From a bacterium (lineage in GTDB: Bacteria > SZUA-79 > Acidulodesulfobacterales > Acidulodesulfobacteraceae), in assembly GCA_021777135.1 (NCBI GenBank), contig JAJYDX010000001.1:186001-250000 (forward strand): a DNA stretch of 64,000 bases. Direction: 5' to 3'. The notes under the pieces are model-generated. The model ran no database searches. It had not been told where the DNA came from and was given only the letters and a program-made list of their open reading frames with translations. The position numbers and the translations under genes were made by a program. Numbering within the stretch: the first letter of the stretch is position 1; every line of letters begins with the position of its first letter. Positions 36,956 to 45,175 of the stretch are shown here, piece after piece.

Positions 36956-38668
36956 ATGAACCACGAACTTAAAAAAGATTATACGGCTTTTAATAAGCTA
37001 TTGTTTCCGATATTAGCGATAAACTATAAATATGACGTAATATTTTTAAATAATACCGCAAAAAAAGTTTATAACGCCGATATTAAAGATATTTACGGTC
37101 CCGCCGCTTTAGAGCATTCGGGTGGTATTAACTGTAAGTGCTATAAAATATCCCATGGATACGACAGGCCGTGTTTTGAGTTAGACGAAGACTGTCCGGT
37201 AAGGGATCTTATAAATGATAGGGATAAAAACATTGTATTAGTAAAGCATAACCACAAAGGAAATATATATAAAGTAGAAGCATACAGGGACGATGAAGAC
37301 GATTTTTTATTTTTAGAATCCCATGTAAATATTACCGAGTTTATCTCAGAAATGGATGTTATTAAAAAAGCAAAAGAAGAAATAGAGTCGTCTCAGAGAA
37401 AATTAAAAGAGTCGGAAGAACTCTTTAGGACTCTAATTGACAATCTTCCTATTAGCATTGGCATGCATAAAGACAAATATATTTACGCAAATCCTGAGTT
37501 TTTTAAAATGTTCGGCTATACGAAAAATGATTTGAAATATCTTAATGCATGGGAGGTAGATGCCGACGAATACAGGGATGCCGCTAAAATAAGAATTGAG
37601 CGAGGACTTCAAGATATAAACGACAAATACGACATAGTACTTCAAGGGATTAAGAAATCAGGCGAAAAATTATGGATGCATATTTACACTAACTCAGTTA
37701 AATACAAGGGCGAAGTGGTAAGAGTTGCTAGCTTTATCGACGTTACCGAAATGGTAAATTTAAGGGATTCTATAGAACAGGAAAAGAACCTTTTTAAAAC
37801 ATTAATCGAAAATATTCACTCTGGAATAGCTTTATACGGAAAAGAAAAGTTTATATATGTTAATTCTGGATTGCTCAATTTATTCGGTTTTACTAAGGAC
37901 GATTTTTTAAATAAGAAGGTGCAGGATTTTTTTGACATGGACGAAAATCAGATTTATTCCTCAAAAGTTTCTTTATTTGAAGTGCATCATACTAAAGAAT
38001 TTTCATCGCGGTTTATTTATAAATATAATGATAAAAAGCTCGGTATTCGCTATATAGATTTATTCAGAACAGTAGTCTTTTACAGGGGCGAGGAAACAGG
38101 CCTTGCCATTTTTACCGATGTAACCGACCAGATATTCAGGGAACAGAATATAATAGTAGAGAAGGATATATATAAGGAACTTTCGGAGATAGACTCCTTA
38201 ACGCAAATATATAACAGGAGGGCATTGGATGCTAAACTTGGAGAACTTTTTAACTTAGCTAAAAGATATAACAGGCCGTTATCTCTTATAATGTTCGATA
38301 TAGACAGGTTTAAAAACGTTAACGATGCCCTGGGGCATGGAATTGGAGATATAGTACTTAAAGAAATTGCGGCGGTTGCCAAAAAGGACCTAAGGATTAC
38401 GGATTTTTTTGCAAGATACGGCGGCGAGGAGTTCATGATAATAGCTCCTGAAACGCCTTTAGAAACAGCATTGGGTCTTGCCGAAAGATTGAGGTTAAAT
38501 GTTCAGAACCACGATTTTAAAATAGGAAGGAAAATAACTATAAGCCTAGGCGTGGTTTCTCTGGCATTAAAAGAATCTCAAGATAGTTTTATCAGTAGAG
38601 TTGATTCTGCTCTATATAAAGCAAAAGAGGGCGGAAGGAATTTGGTTTGGAGTGAAAATTTTAATTGA
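36956..38668 (+). CDS. PAS-PAS-GGDEF diguanylate cyclase
   Basis: 570 aa, cytosolic. The N-terminal sensor region (1-125) contains a Cys/His-rich motif NCKCYKISHGYDRPCFELDEDCP, as seen in PAS-like redox or metal sensors. Two PAS domains follow (about 140-260 and 270-390), then a GGDEF domain (about 400-570) with FDIDRFKNVND and the active site RYGGEEF. The inhibitory I-site RITD lies five residues before GGEEF, so product inhibition is likely. It makes c-di-GMP in response to an unknown signal. The upstream region has TTGACA at 36829 and 36911 without well-spaced -10 boxes. Confidence 0.92.
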   Translation: MNHELKKDYTAFNKLLFPILAINYKYDVIFLNNTAKKVYNADIKDIYGPAALEHSGGINCKCYKISHGYDRPCFELDEDCPVRDLINDRDKNIVLVKHNHKGNIYKVEAYRDDEDDFLFLESHVNITEFISEMDVIKKAKEEIESSQRKLKESEELFRTLIDNLPISIGMHKDKYIYANPEFFKMFGYTKNDLKYLNAWEVDADEYRDAAKIRIERGLQDINDKYDIVLQGIKKSGEKLWMHIYTNSVKYKGEVVRVASFIDVTEMVNLRDSIEQEKNLFKTLIENIHSGIALYGKEKFIYVNSGLLNLFGFTKDDFLNKKVQDFFDMDENQIYSSKVSLFEVHHTKEFSSRFIYKYNDKKLGIRYIDLFRTVVFYRGEETGLAIFTDVTDQIFREQNIIVEKDIYKELSEIDSLTQIYNRRALDAKLGELFNLAKRYNRPLSLIMFDIDRFKNVNDALGHGIGDIVLKEIAAVAKKDLRITDFFARYGGEEFMIIAPETPLETALGLAERLRLNVQNHDFKIGRKITISLGVVSLALKESQDSFISRVDSALYKAKEGGRNLVWSENFN

Positions 38669-38744
38669 TTTATATTTAAAAATCTGATATATTTAAAAAT
38701 CTATTTTATTTTAATATTTTAAAATTAAGGGGAGTTAATTATTT

Positions 38745-39005
38745 ATGGCAAATCATAAATCTGCGGAAAAAAGGTCAAGGCAGACAAAAAAAAGAACAGA
38801 GCGTAATACTGGAAGTATTTCAAAAATGAAAACGGGAATAAAAAAGCTCAAAGCAGCCGTTGTCGAAAACGACAAAGAAAAAGCCGCTTCGCTTTTTAAT
38901 TCAAACGTATCTTATATTATGCAGTTAGCCGCAAAGAAAATAATACATAAAAATAATGCTTCTAGAAAAGTAGCGGCGCTCGCAAAACTTAAAAATACCA
39001 TTTAA
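38745..39005 (+). CDS. rpsT: 30S ribosomal protein S20
   Basis: 86 aa. Starts MANHKSAEKRSRQTKKRTERN, a textbook S20 N-terminus, with the helical KLKAAVVENDKEKA and the KKIIHKNNASRKVAAL C-terminal block. It binds 16S rRNA in the 30S body. AAGGGGAG lies about 11 nt upstream. It converges on holA. Confidence 0.98.
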   Translation: MANHKSAEKRSRQTKKRTERNTGSISKMKTGIKKLKAAVVENDKEKAASLFNSNVSYIMQLAAKKIIHKNNASRKVAALAKLKNTI

Positions 39006-39030
39006 CATAATTATAGTAAGTTCGTTTACC

Positions 39031-40014
39031 TTATAAAATAGCGAACTTAAATATAAATTCCTCGAAAATTAAATCAGGCGGATATGACGTAGTCTTAAGC
39101 TTTAAATCTGCGTCTTGCAAAAGTTTTACAGTATTTTCTAATTCTTGTATCTTAAAGGAAGAAAGGTTTTTCATAAATTTCTTTTTGAGGAAAGGCAGGA
39201 CGGAGTTTAGGCTCAAGATAGTTTCAGAATCCATGCCCGACTGCTCTTGTATTTTTGCTCTATGGAGTTTTCTTATTTCGTTATACAATACGGAAATAAT
39301 TTTCACAGGTTCTTCCCCGTCGCTATAAACGATATTAAATATAGAGAATGCGGCTTTTAAATCGCGGTCTAAAATCTTGTCAGTCAAGTCGAATATATTA
39401 AATTTTTTAGAAAGAGAAATAATCGGTTTAATTTTACTTAATGGTATTTCCATTCTGATGCCAACCGCATCCTTCCCTAAATTAAGCCCCGAGGTTAATT
39501 TATCCAGTTCCGAATCGATATTTTGAATATTGTTTCCGGTATATCGCATTATGTAGTATGCGGCTTCATCGGAAAGCAGTATGCCTTTTTCTTCCGACAA
39601 TTTTTTTATATAAGGCGGCAGTTCGTTATCGTATAATAGTCTTATTTTATTTAGCCTGAAGTAATCTTTATTTTTAGATTCCTTGAAAAATTTTGTATTT
39701 TCATTGACTTTAGAGCTTTTATAATAGAGTATGACTATTGTATCTGGAGAAGGGGATTTTATATATTCCAGCATATTTTCGTTGTTAAGGAACGAATCAT
39801 CGAAATCTTCCACCTGCACTATTCTTTTTTCGGAAAACGCGGGATAACTCTCCGCAATATTTAAAAATTCGGATAAAGATGGGGAAATAAGCCTGTCAAA
39901 ATTAAAATCGAACTGTTCTTTTTTTAAAATTGAGGATTTTATTTTTTCTATTTCTTTTTTTATCCTGAATATGTCTTCGCCGTAAAAAAAATAAATTAAA
40001 ACTTCGTTTTTCAT
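39031..40014 (-). CDS. holA: DNA polymerase III subunit delta (HolA)
   Basis: 327 aa. Clamp-loader delta subunit: YFFYGEDIFRIKKEIEKIK at the N-terminus, then YYIMRYTGNNIQNIDSELDKL, NIFDLTDKILDRDLKAAF, and a C-terminal helical collar region. The ATP site is degenerate, as in all delta subunits. Placement next to rpsT is common in proteobacteria. Confidence 0.92.
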   Translation of the reverse strand: MKNEVLIYFFYGEDIFRIKKEIEKIKSSILKKEQFDFNFDRLISPSLSEFLNIAESYPAFSEKRIVQVEDFDDSFLNNENMLEYIKSPSPDTIVILYYKSSKVNENTKFFKESKNKDYFRLNKIRLLYDNELPPYIKKLSEEKGILLSDEAAYYIMRYTGNNIQNIDSELDKLTSGLNLGKDAVGIRMEIPLSKIKPIISLSKKFNIFDLTDKILDRDLKAAFSIFNIVYSDGEEPVKIISVLYNEIRKLHRAKIQEQSGMDSETILSLNSVLPFLKKKFMKNLSSFKIQELENTVKLLQDADLKLKTTSYPPDLIFEEFIFKFAIL

Positions 40015-40069
40015 ATATAATAAATTTTATAATAAAAAAGATTTTTTTAAAAGTTTTTGATTTATCTGG

Positions 40070-40098
40070 TTGACATTTTAATTATATTTTATTAATAT
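40070..40098 (+). promoter_or_regulatory. Sigma70 promoter for secG
   Basis: TTGACA (40070-40075), a 17-bp spacer and TAATAT (40093-40098). The expected start is within a few bases of the secG ATG (40107), and there is no Shine-Dalgarno, so the mRNA may be leaderless. Confidence 0.65.
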
Positions 40099-40106
40099 AA
40101 TTTATT

Positions 40107-40454
40107 ATGATGACGTTTTTAACGATTTTATTGATAGTGTCCGCCGTGTTTTTGGTAATAGTAATTCTTATGCAACAGGGCAAAGGACAGGAGATGGGCG
40201 CCGTTTTCGGCGGAAGTTCGCAGACGATTTTCGGAGCGTCCGGAGCCGGTAATTTTTTAACTAAAGCTACGGCTGTTATCGCTATAATTTTTATGGGTTC
40301 GGCTTTTTTTATATCTTATATTTCGGCAAAAAAACAAAACCCTATCTCGATTAAAAGCTATATTTCTAAGAATGTTAATGCGGCAGCAAAGCCTGCTTTG
40401 CCTATAACAGCTTCAAAGCAGACAAAAGCAGTTACTGGGCCGTCCGCCAAATAA
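40107..40454 (+). CDS. secG: Preprotein translocase subunit SecG
   Basis: 115 aa. Two membrane helices flank the conserved cytosolic loop VILMQQGKGQEMGAVFGGSSQTIFGASGAGNFL, which identifies SecG. It assists SecYE in protein export. The tail is Ala/Lys-rich and variable. A -10 box ends about 8 nt before the ATG. It is followed by tRNA-Leu. Confidence 0.95.
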   Translation: MMTFLTILLIVSAVFLVIVILMQQGKGQEMGAVFGGSSQTIFGASGAGNFLTKATAVIAIIFMGSAFFISYISAKKQNPISIKSYISKNVNAAAKPALPITASKQTKAVTGPSAK

Positions 40455-40497
40455 AATCAAAACAGTTTTAACTTTAGATTTATTATATTCATATGAT

Positions 40498-40583
40498 GCC
40501 GAAGTGGTGGAACTGGTAGACACACCATCTTAAGGGGGTGGCGGATAATATCCGTGCCGGTTCGATTCCGGCCTTCGGCACCA
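40498..40583 (+). tRNA. tRNA-Leu (anticodon UAA), CCA encoded
   Basis: Acceptor arms GCCGAAG and CTTCGGC pair perfectly. The anticodon loop CTTAAGG gives UAA. There is a long variable arm (TGGCGGATAATATCCGTGCC), the class II form expected for Leu, and the T arm is CCGGTTCGATTCCGG. The A discriminator is followed by genomic CCA. Confidence 0.97.
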
Positions 40584-40593
40584 CCGTTTTATT

Positions 40594-41541
40594 CTATAAA
40601 GCTTTTTTAGACATAAGCAGTATAAATTCCTTTAAAAAAGCCTTATTATATAGATTTGAGTTTTGTTCCATAAGGTTTAACGCATCCGGAACGCTTAATT
40701 TAAGTCTGTAAAGCCTGTTTCTTGTAAGCGAATCAAAACTGTTTGTAATAATTAATATCTTGCCGTATGTCGAAATATCTTCTTCCATTTTGCCGAAAGG
40801 ATAGCCAGTGCCGTCAGAAGCCTCATGGTGTTCTAATACTCCGTTAATTATATTGTCGTTATCTATACCGTTAGCCGTTAAAATTTCTTTTGAATATATG
40901 GGATGCTTTTGAATTTCATGAGCTTCTCTTTCCGATAAGTCGTTTTTAGATAAAAGTTCCTTAGGGATTTTTAACTTTCCTATATCGTGCGTCAAACCTG
41001 ATAGACCTATTTCATAAAGCGATATCTTATTTGAAAAGCCAAGCCTGTTCGCCAAAGCCATAGAATAAATACTTACGTTCATTCCGTGCCCTACTTCATT
41101 ATAATCGTAACTTGAAAGGTTTAGAAGATTCATAAAGGCAAATTCGCTCATCAGCAGATATTCGATAGTTGTTTCTATGGATTTTTTAACATTTTCTTGA
41201 TTTTCTCTAAGATTTCCAGTGGTAACGACGTATTCTGCGTAAACTTTGGAATATATATATATTTTTACCGCTTTTTCTTCAAAATTAGTGTCATTTGATT
41301 TTATTATGGTTTCAATGTGTTCCAGGATATCGTTATCGTATTTTTCTTTATCTTTTAGCTCTATATAAAGATTATCAACCCCGTTGTTTTTAAGTCTTAA
41401 AGCATCGTTTTGGGAAAAAACTAGAGCCTTAGACCTGTATAGTATGAAATTTTCGCCTGATTTTATATATAGGGGATAGTCGGAATTTTTTCCAAAAATC
41501 AAACTTTCAATTATAATAGGTGTATATTGAATTTTTTCCAT
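40594..41541 (-). CDS. HD-GYP domain protein, probable c-di-GMP phosphodiesterase
   Basis: 315 aa. An N-terminal region of unknown fold (1-120) precedes the HD-GYP domain: GLTHDIGKLKIP (HD), KHPIYSKEIL, VLEHHEASDGTGYPFG (HHE and GYP) and ITNSFDSLTRNR. All metal-ligand positions look present. It probably degrades c-di-GMP, opposing the two GGDEF proteins in this window. It converges on the tRNA. Confidence 0.9.
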   Translation of the reverse strand: MEKIQYTPIIIESLIFGKNSDYPLYIKSGENFILYRSKALVFSQNDALRLKNNGVDNLYIELKDKEKYDNDILEHIETIIKSNDTNFEEKAVKIYIYSKVYAEYVVTTGNLRENQENVKKSIETTIEYLLMSEFAFMNLLNLSSYDYNEVGHGMNVSIYSMALANRLGFSNKISLYEIGLSGLTHDIGKLKIPKELLSKNDLSEREAHEIQKHPIYSKEILTANGIDNDNIINGVLEHHEASDGTGYPFGKMEEDISTYGKILIITNSFDSLTRNRLYRLKLSVPDALNLMEQNSNLYNKAFLKEFILLMSKKAL

Positions 41542-41550
41542 TATGAATTT

Positions 41551-42216
41551 TTAAATAATCTCCGATTTCATGCCTTTTTTTTTGATACCCGACATAAATT
41601 CTTCAGCCTGTTTTTTTTCCCCGACTATTGTTCCGTAATGCATCGGGATGGAGATATCGGCTTTAATTTGTAATGCGGCGTCTATTGCTTCGGAAGGGGT
41701 CATAACATATGTCCCGCTAACTGGAATAAATAAAAGGTCAATTTTTTCGGATGCAAGGGAGTCCATTTCTGGTATATGGTCGGTATCGCCGGTGTGATAT
41801 ATTTTTACGCCTTTTAAAGTTACTATGAAGCCAAGTTTTTTGTCTTCTTTGGGATGGTATACTTTGCCCGGTTCCCTAAATTTGTTTATGTTGTAGGCAG
41901 GAACACCTTTTATATGTAAATCCTTATAATCTATTGAATCTCCCGGATTAACAATTACGATTTTATTATCATATAATCCGTCTATTTCTTCGCTAGTCAT
42001 TTCGTTCATAAATAAGACCGTGGAATCTTTAATAATCTTATGAATATCGTCTGGAGAAAAATGGTCGAAGTGTTCATGTGAAACGAATATATAATCCGCT
42101 TTAGGTTCGTCGCCGTGTAATTTAAAAGGGTCAAAATATATATTTATTTTACCGTCGCTTACTAAGAAGCTGTCGTGGCAGAATCTTTTTATCTCAAGTC
42201 CTTTATAATTATACAT
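41551..42216 (-). CDS. Metallo-beta-lactamase-fold hydrolase, UPF0173/UlaG-like
   Basis: 221 aa. Metal-binding motif SHEHFDHFS (HxHxDH), the second His in HTGDTDHIPEM, and the terminal His in IPMHYGTIVG. Starts YNYKGLEIKRFCHDSFLV, like the UlaG-related family. The substrate is unknown. An AGGAGGC-type ribosome site precedes the start (plus strand GCCTCCT). It is 9 bp from the HD-GYP gene. Confidence 0.88.
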   Translation of the reverse strand: MYNYKGLEIKRFCHDSFLVSDGKINIYFDPFKLHGDEPKADYIFVSHEHFDHFSPDDIHKIIKDSTVLFMNEMTSEEIDGLYDNKIVIVNPGDSIDYKDLHIKGVPAYNINKFREPGKVYHPKEDKKLGFIVTLKGVKIYHTGDTDHIPEMDSLASEKIDLLFIPVSGTYVMTPSEAIDAALQIKADISIPMHYGTIVGEKKQAEEFMSGIKKKGMKSEII

Positions 42217-42337
42217 ATTAGCCTCCTTATATAAATTTTTAGTTATTTTAATAATTTTATCATAAATTTTGTCGATTTGTTAAAAAACTAAAAATATTTT
42301 GGCATATTAATGTATAATGATTTATTATAAATATATA

Positions 42338-42367
42338 TTGTAATCATATGCGGTTGTCATATATAAT
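42338..42367 (+). promoter_or_regulatory. Candidate promoter for gap-pgk
   Basis: TTGTAA (42338-42343), an 18-bp spacer and TATAAT (42362-42367), about 77 bp before gap. Confidence 0.45.
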
Positions 42368-42443
42368 ATGATTAACTGGGCAATATATTAAGGGTAAAAA
42401 TATTGATTTTATAATTTTTTATTATTTTATATAGGAGAGATTT

Positions 42444-43457
42444 ATGGCAAACTTAAGAATTGCGATAAACGGGTTCGGAAGGATAGGCAGAAACGTTTTT
42501 AGGATATTCCAAAGCATGATTGCTAAAGGAGAACAGGTTGAAATAGTTGCTGTTAACGACATTACGAATCCGCAGGTGCTTGCGCATCTTCTTAAATACG
42601 ATTCCGTGCACGGTAAAGCTTGTTTTTACGTTGGATATGATGTAGACCATATAATTGCAGATAACAGGGAAACGTTAATTACGGCAATAAAAGACCCGTC
42701 GGAACTTCTATGGAAACATTTAGGTGTTGACTTGGTTATTGAATCCACGGGACTTTTTACAAAGCGCGGCGATGCCGAAAAACATCTTCAGGCAGGAGCT
42801 AAAAAAGTTTTAATCTCGGCTCCCGCTCAAGATCCAGATGTTACGATAGTACTTGGAGTTAACGATAAAATTTACGATAAAAACAAGCATTTTATTGTTT
42901 CTATGGCTTCTTGTACTACAAACTGTCTTGCTCCAGTTGCCAAAGTATTGCATGAAAACTTTGTTATAGAAAAGGGCAATATGACTACGGCACATTCTTA
43001 TACTAACGACCAAAGAATACTGGATTTACCTCATAAAGATTTAAGAAGGGCGAGAGCCGCCTCTCTATCTATTATTCCGACAACGACCGGCGCCGCAAAA
43101 GCGCTTTGTGAGGTATTGCCGGAACTTAAGAATAAACTTGACGGGATGTCATTGAGAGTGCCTACGCCGGATGTTTCAATTAACGACCTTGTATGCAAGG
43201 TATCAAAAAAAACATCCGTTTTAGAAGTTAATTCAAAATTAGAGGAAGCTTCTGAATCTTATCTTAAAGGGATTATGGCATTTAGCAAGGAACCATTAGT
43301 TTCTATAGATTATCTTGGGGACCCACATTCTTCAATAGTAGATTCTTTAAGCACTAAAGTTATCGGAGACGATCTTGTAAAGGTTCTTGCTTGGTATGAT
43401 AACGAATGGGGATATTCTACGAGACTTGCGGAAGCAGCGGTTTTCATGATGAAATAA
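42444..43457 (+). CDS. gap: Glyceraldehyde-3-phosphate dehydrogenase, type I
   Basis: 337 aa. NAD-binding start INGFGRIGRNVFRIF, the active-site Cys in SMASCTTNCLAPVAK, THTSYT-like TTAHSYTNDQRILDLPHKD, and the C-terminal WYDNEWGYSTRL. It interconverts glyceraldehyde-3-phosphate and 1,3-bisphosphoglycerate. GGAGAG precedes the ATG. It is one base from pgk, so co-translation is likely. Confidence 0.98.
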   Translation: MANLRIAINGFGRIGRNVFRIFQSMIAKGEQVEIVAVNDITNPQVLAHLLKYDSVHGKACFYVGYDVDHIIADNRETLITAIKDPSELLWKHLGVDLVIESTGLFTKRGDAEKHLQAGAKKVLISAPAQDPDVTIVLGVNDKIYDKNKHFIVSMASCTTNCLAPVAKVLHENFVIEKGNMTTAHSYTNDQRILDLPHKDLRRARAASLSIIPTTTGAAKALCEVLPELKNKLDGMSLRVPTPDVSINDLVCKVSKKTSVLEVNSKLEEASESYLKGIMAFSKEPLVSIDYLGDPHSSIVDSLSTKVIGDDLVKVLAWYDNEWGYSTRLAEAAVFMMK

Positions 43458-43458
43458 A

Positions 43459-44685
43459 ATGAATAATATTGTATATATAGACGAAATAGACATAAGAAAT
43501 AAAACCCTGCTCATAAGAGTCGATTTTAACGTTCCTCTCGACCAGAACGGCAATATTACGGATGATACGCGTATCAGGGCAGTTCTGCCTACAATTAATT
43601 ATTGTTTGGACGAAAATACCAAAGTGGTATTAATGTCCCATATGGGAAGGCCTAAAGGCAAAAAAGTCCCTGAACTTTCATTGCTTGTTGTAGCAAAAAG
43701 ACTGAGCAGGCTTTTAGACAAAGATGTTAAATTTGTGGGGGAGTGTGTAGGCGAGTTGGCGGAAAATACCGTCAAGTCTTCAGGATTAGGCGATATAATT
43801 CTTCTCGAAAATTTAAGGTTTTATCCGGAAGAAACTAATAACGACGACTTATTCGGTAAAAAATTGGCATCCCTGTGCGATATTTACGTCAACGACGCAT
43901 TTGCCACAGCTCACAGATCTCATGCTTCAAATGTTGCGGTTACAAAATTCGTGAATACGTGCGCGGCAGGTTTTCTTATCAGGAAAGAATTAAACTATTT
44001 TACCAGAGCAATAGAAAATCCCATGAAACCTTTTGTGGCAATCATCGGAGGTGCAAAAGTTTCAGGTAAAATAGAGGTTTTGTCTAACTTAGCCGATAAA
44101 GTAGATAAACTAATTATAGGCGGCGCTATGTCAAATACGTTTCTTAAGGCATTGGGTCATGACGTTGGTAGTTCCTTGGTAGAAGATGAAATGCTTGAAT
44201 ATGCTAAAAAAACCCTTGATAAAATAAACGAAAAAAGAATAAAGCTTTACCTGCCTGTTGATGCTGTCGTTGCTGATAAGTTGGCTCCGGATGCTGAAAC
44301 TAAAGTTACTACTATTCAAGAAATACCAAAAGGCTGGATGGCTTTAGATATTGGCCCTGCAACAGTTACCCTTTTTACCGAAGCTATTCAGAATGCTAAA
44401 ACTATTGTTTGGAACGGACCTATGGGAGTTTTTGAAATGGACGCCTTCAGCAGGGGAACCTTTGCTCTGGTTTCAAGCGTTGCGAACGCCTATGCTTTAA
44501 CAATAGTGGGAGGCGGCGATACTGATGTTGCTTTGCACAGGGCTGGTGAATTTGCAAAAATGTCATATGTTTCTACTGGCGGAGGGGCATTTTTAGAACT
44601 TCTGGAAGGGAGGAAGCTGCCAGGTATAGAAGCCCTTATAGACTGTTCCAAAAAAAATAATTTAAAACAGCAGATTATAAAATAA
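43459..44685 (+). CDS. pgk: Phosphoglycerate kinase
   Basis: 408 aa. Starts with the LLIRVDFNVPLDQNGNITDDTRI substrate-binding block, then SHMGRPKGK, FATAHRSHAS, AIIGGAKVSGKI and the nucleotide-site GGGDTDVAL with STGGGAFLELLEG. A glycolytic or gluconeogenic kinase. It is in an operon with gap, followed 10 bp later by lspA. Confidence 0.98.
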   Translation: MNNIVYIDEIDIRNKTLLIRVDFNVPLDQNGNITDDTRIRAVLPTINYCLDENTKVVLMSHMGRPKGKKVPELSLLVVAKRLSRLLDKDVKFVGECVGELAENTVKSSGLGDIILLENLRFYPEETNNDDLFGKKLASLCDIYVNDAFATAHRSHASNVAVTKFVNTCAAGFLIRKELNYFTRAIENPMKPFVAIIGGAKVSGKIEVLSNLADKVDKLIIGGAMSNTFLKALGHDVGSSLVEDEMLEYAKKTLDKINEKRIKLYLPVDAVVADKLAPDAETKVTTIQEIPKGWMALDIGPATVTLFTEAIQNAKTIVWNGPMGVFEMDAFSRGTFALVSSVANAYALTIVGGGDTDVALHRAGEFAKMSYVSTGGGAFLELLEGRKLPGIEALIDCSKKNNLKQQIIK

Positions 44686-44695
44686 TTACGACTTG

Positions 44696-45157
44696 ATGAA
44701 GAAAAAATTAATAATATTTAACGTTATTTTTATACCAATTGTATTATTGGACCAGTTATTGAAAGATTTTATAAATTACCGTATACCGTTGACGGGCAAA
44801 ATAACTGTCATAAACCATTATTTTAATATAGTCCATATTGACAATACCGGTGTTGCGTTTGGATTTATGAGCGGTTATTCCGATGTATTTTTAATTTTTC
44901 TTACGGCTTTAATAATTGGAGCTATAACTTATTTTTTATTTAAGGCTAAAATTAATTCCAATTTATTTGCAATATCATGCTCTTTAATTATTTCAGGCGC
45001 GTTTTCAAATCTTTTAAGTAGAATTTTCCAAAAATATGTCATAGATTTTCTTGATTTTCATATATTTGATTATCATTGGCCTAGTTTCAATCTGGCGGAC
45101 AGCTCTGTCGTAGTCGGAACAATCCTGCTTTTTATATCCGTTATAAAATATATTTAA
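44696..45157 (+). CDS. lspA: Lipoprotein signal peptidase LspA
   Basis: 153 aa from the ATG at 44696 (the ORF track begins at the preceding TTG). Four membrane helices; DQLLKDFI near the start and the two catalytic Asp motifs VHIDNTGVAFGFM and FNLADSSVVVG. It cleaves prolipoproteins at the lipobox Cys; a client, LptE, is encoded downstream. No clear Shine-Dalgarno; coupling to pgk is possible. Confidence 0.93.
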   Translation: MKKKLIIFNVIFIPIVLLDQLLKDFINYRIPLTGKITVINHYFNIVHIDNTGVAFGFMSGYSDVFLIFLTALIIGAITYFLFKAKINSNLFAISCSLIISGAFSNLLSRIFQKYVIDFLDFHIFDYHWPSFNLADSSVVVGTILLFISVIKYI

Positions 45158-45175
45158 AATTGACGTAAATATTAT

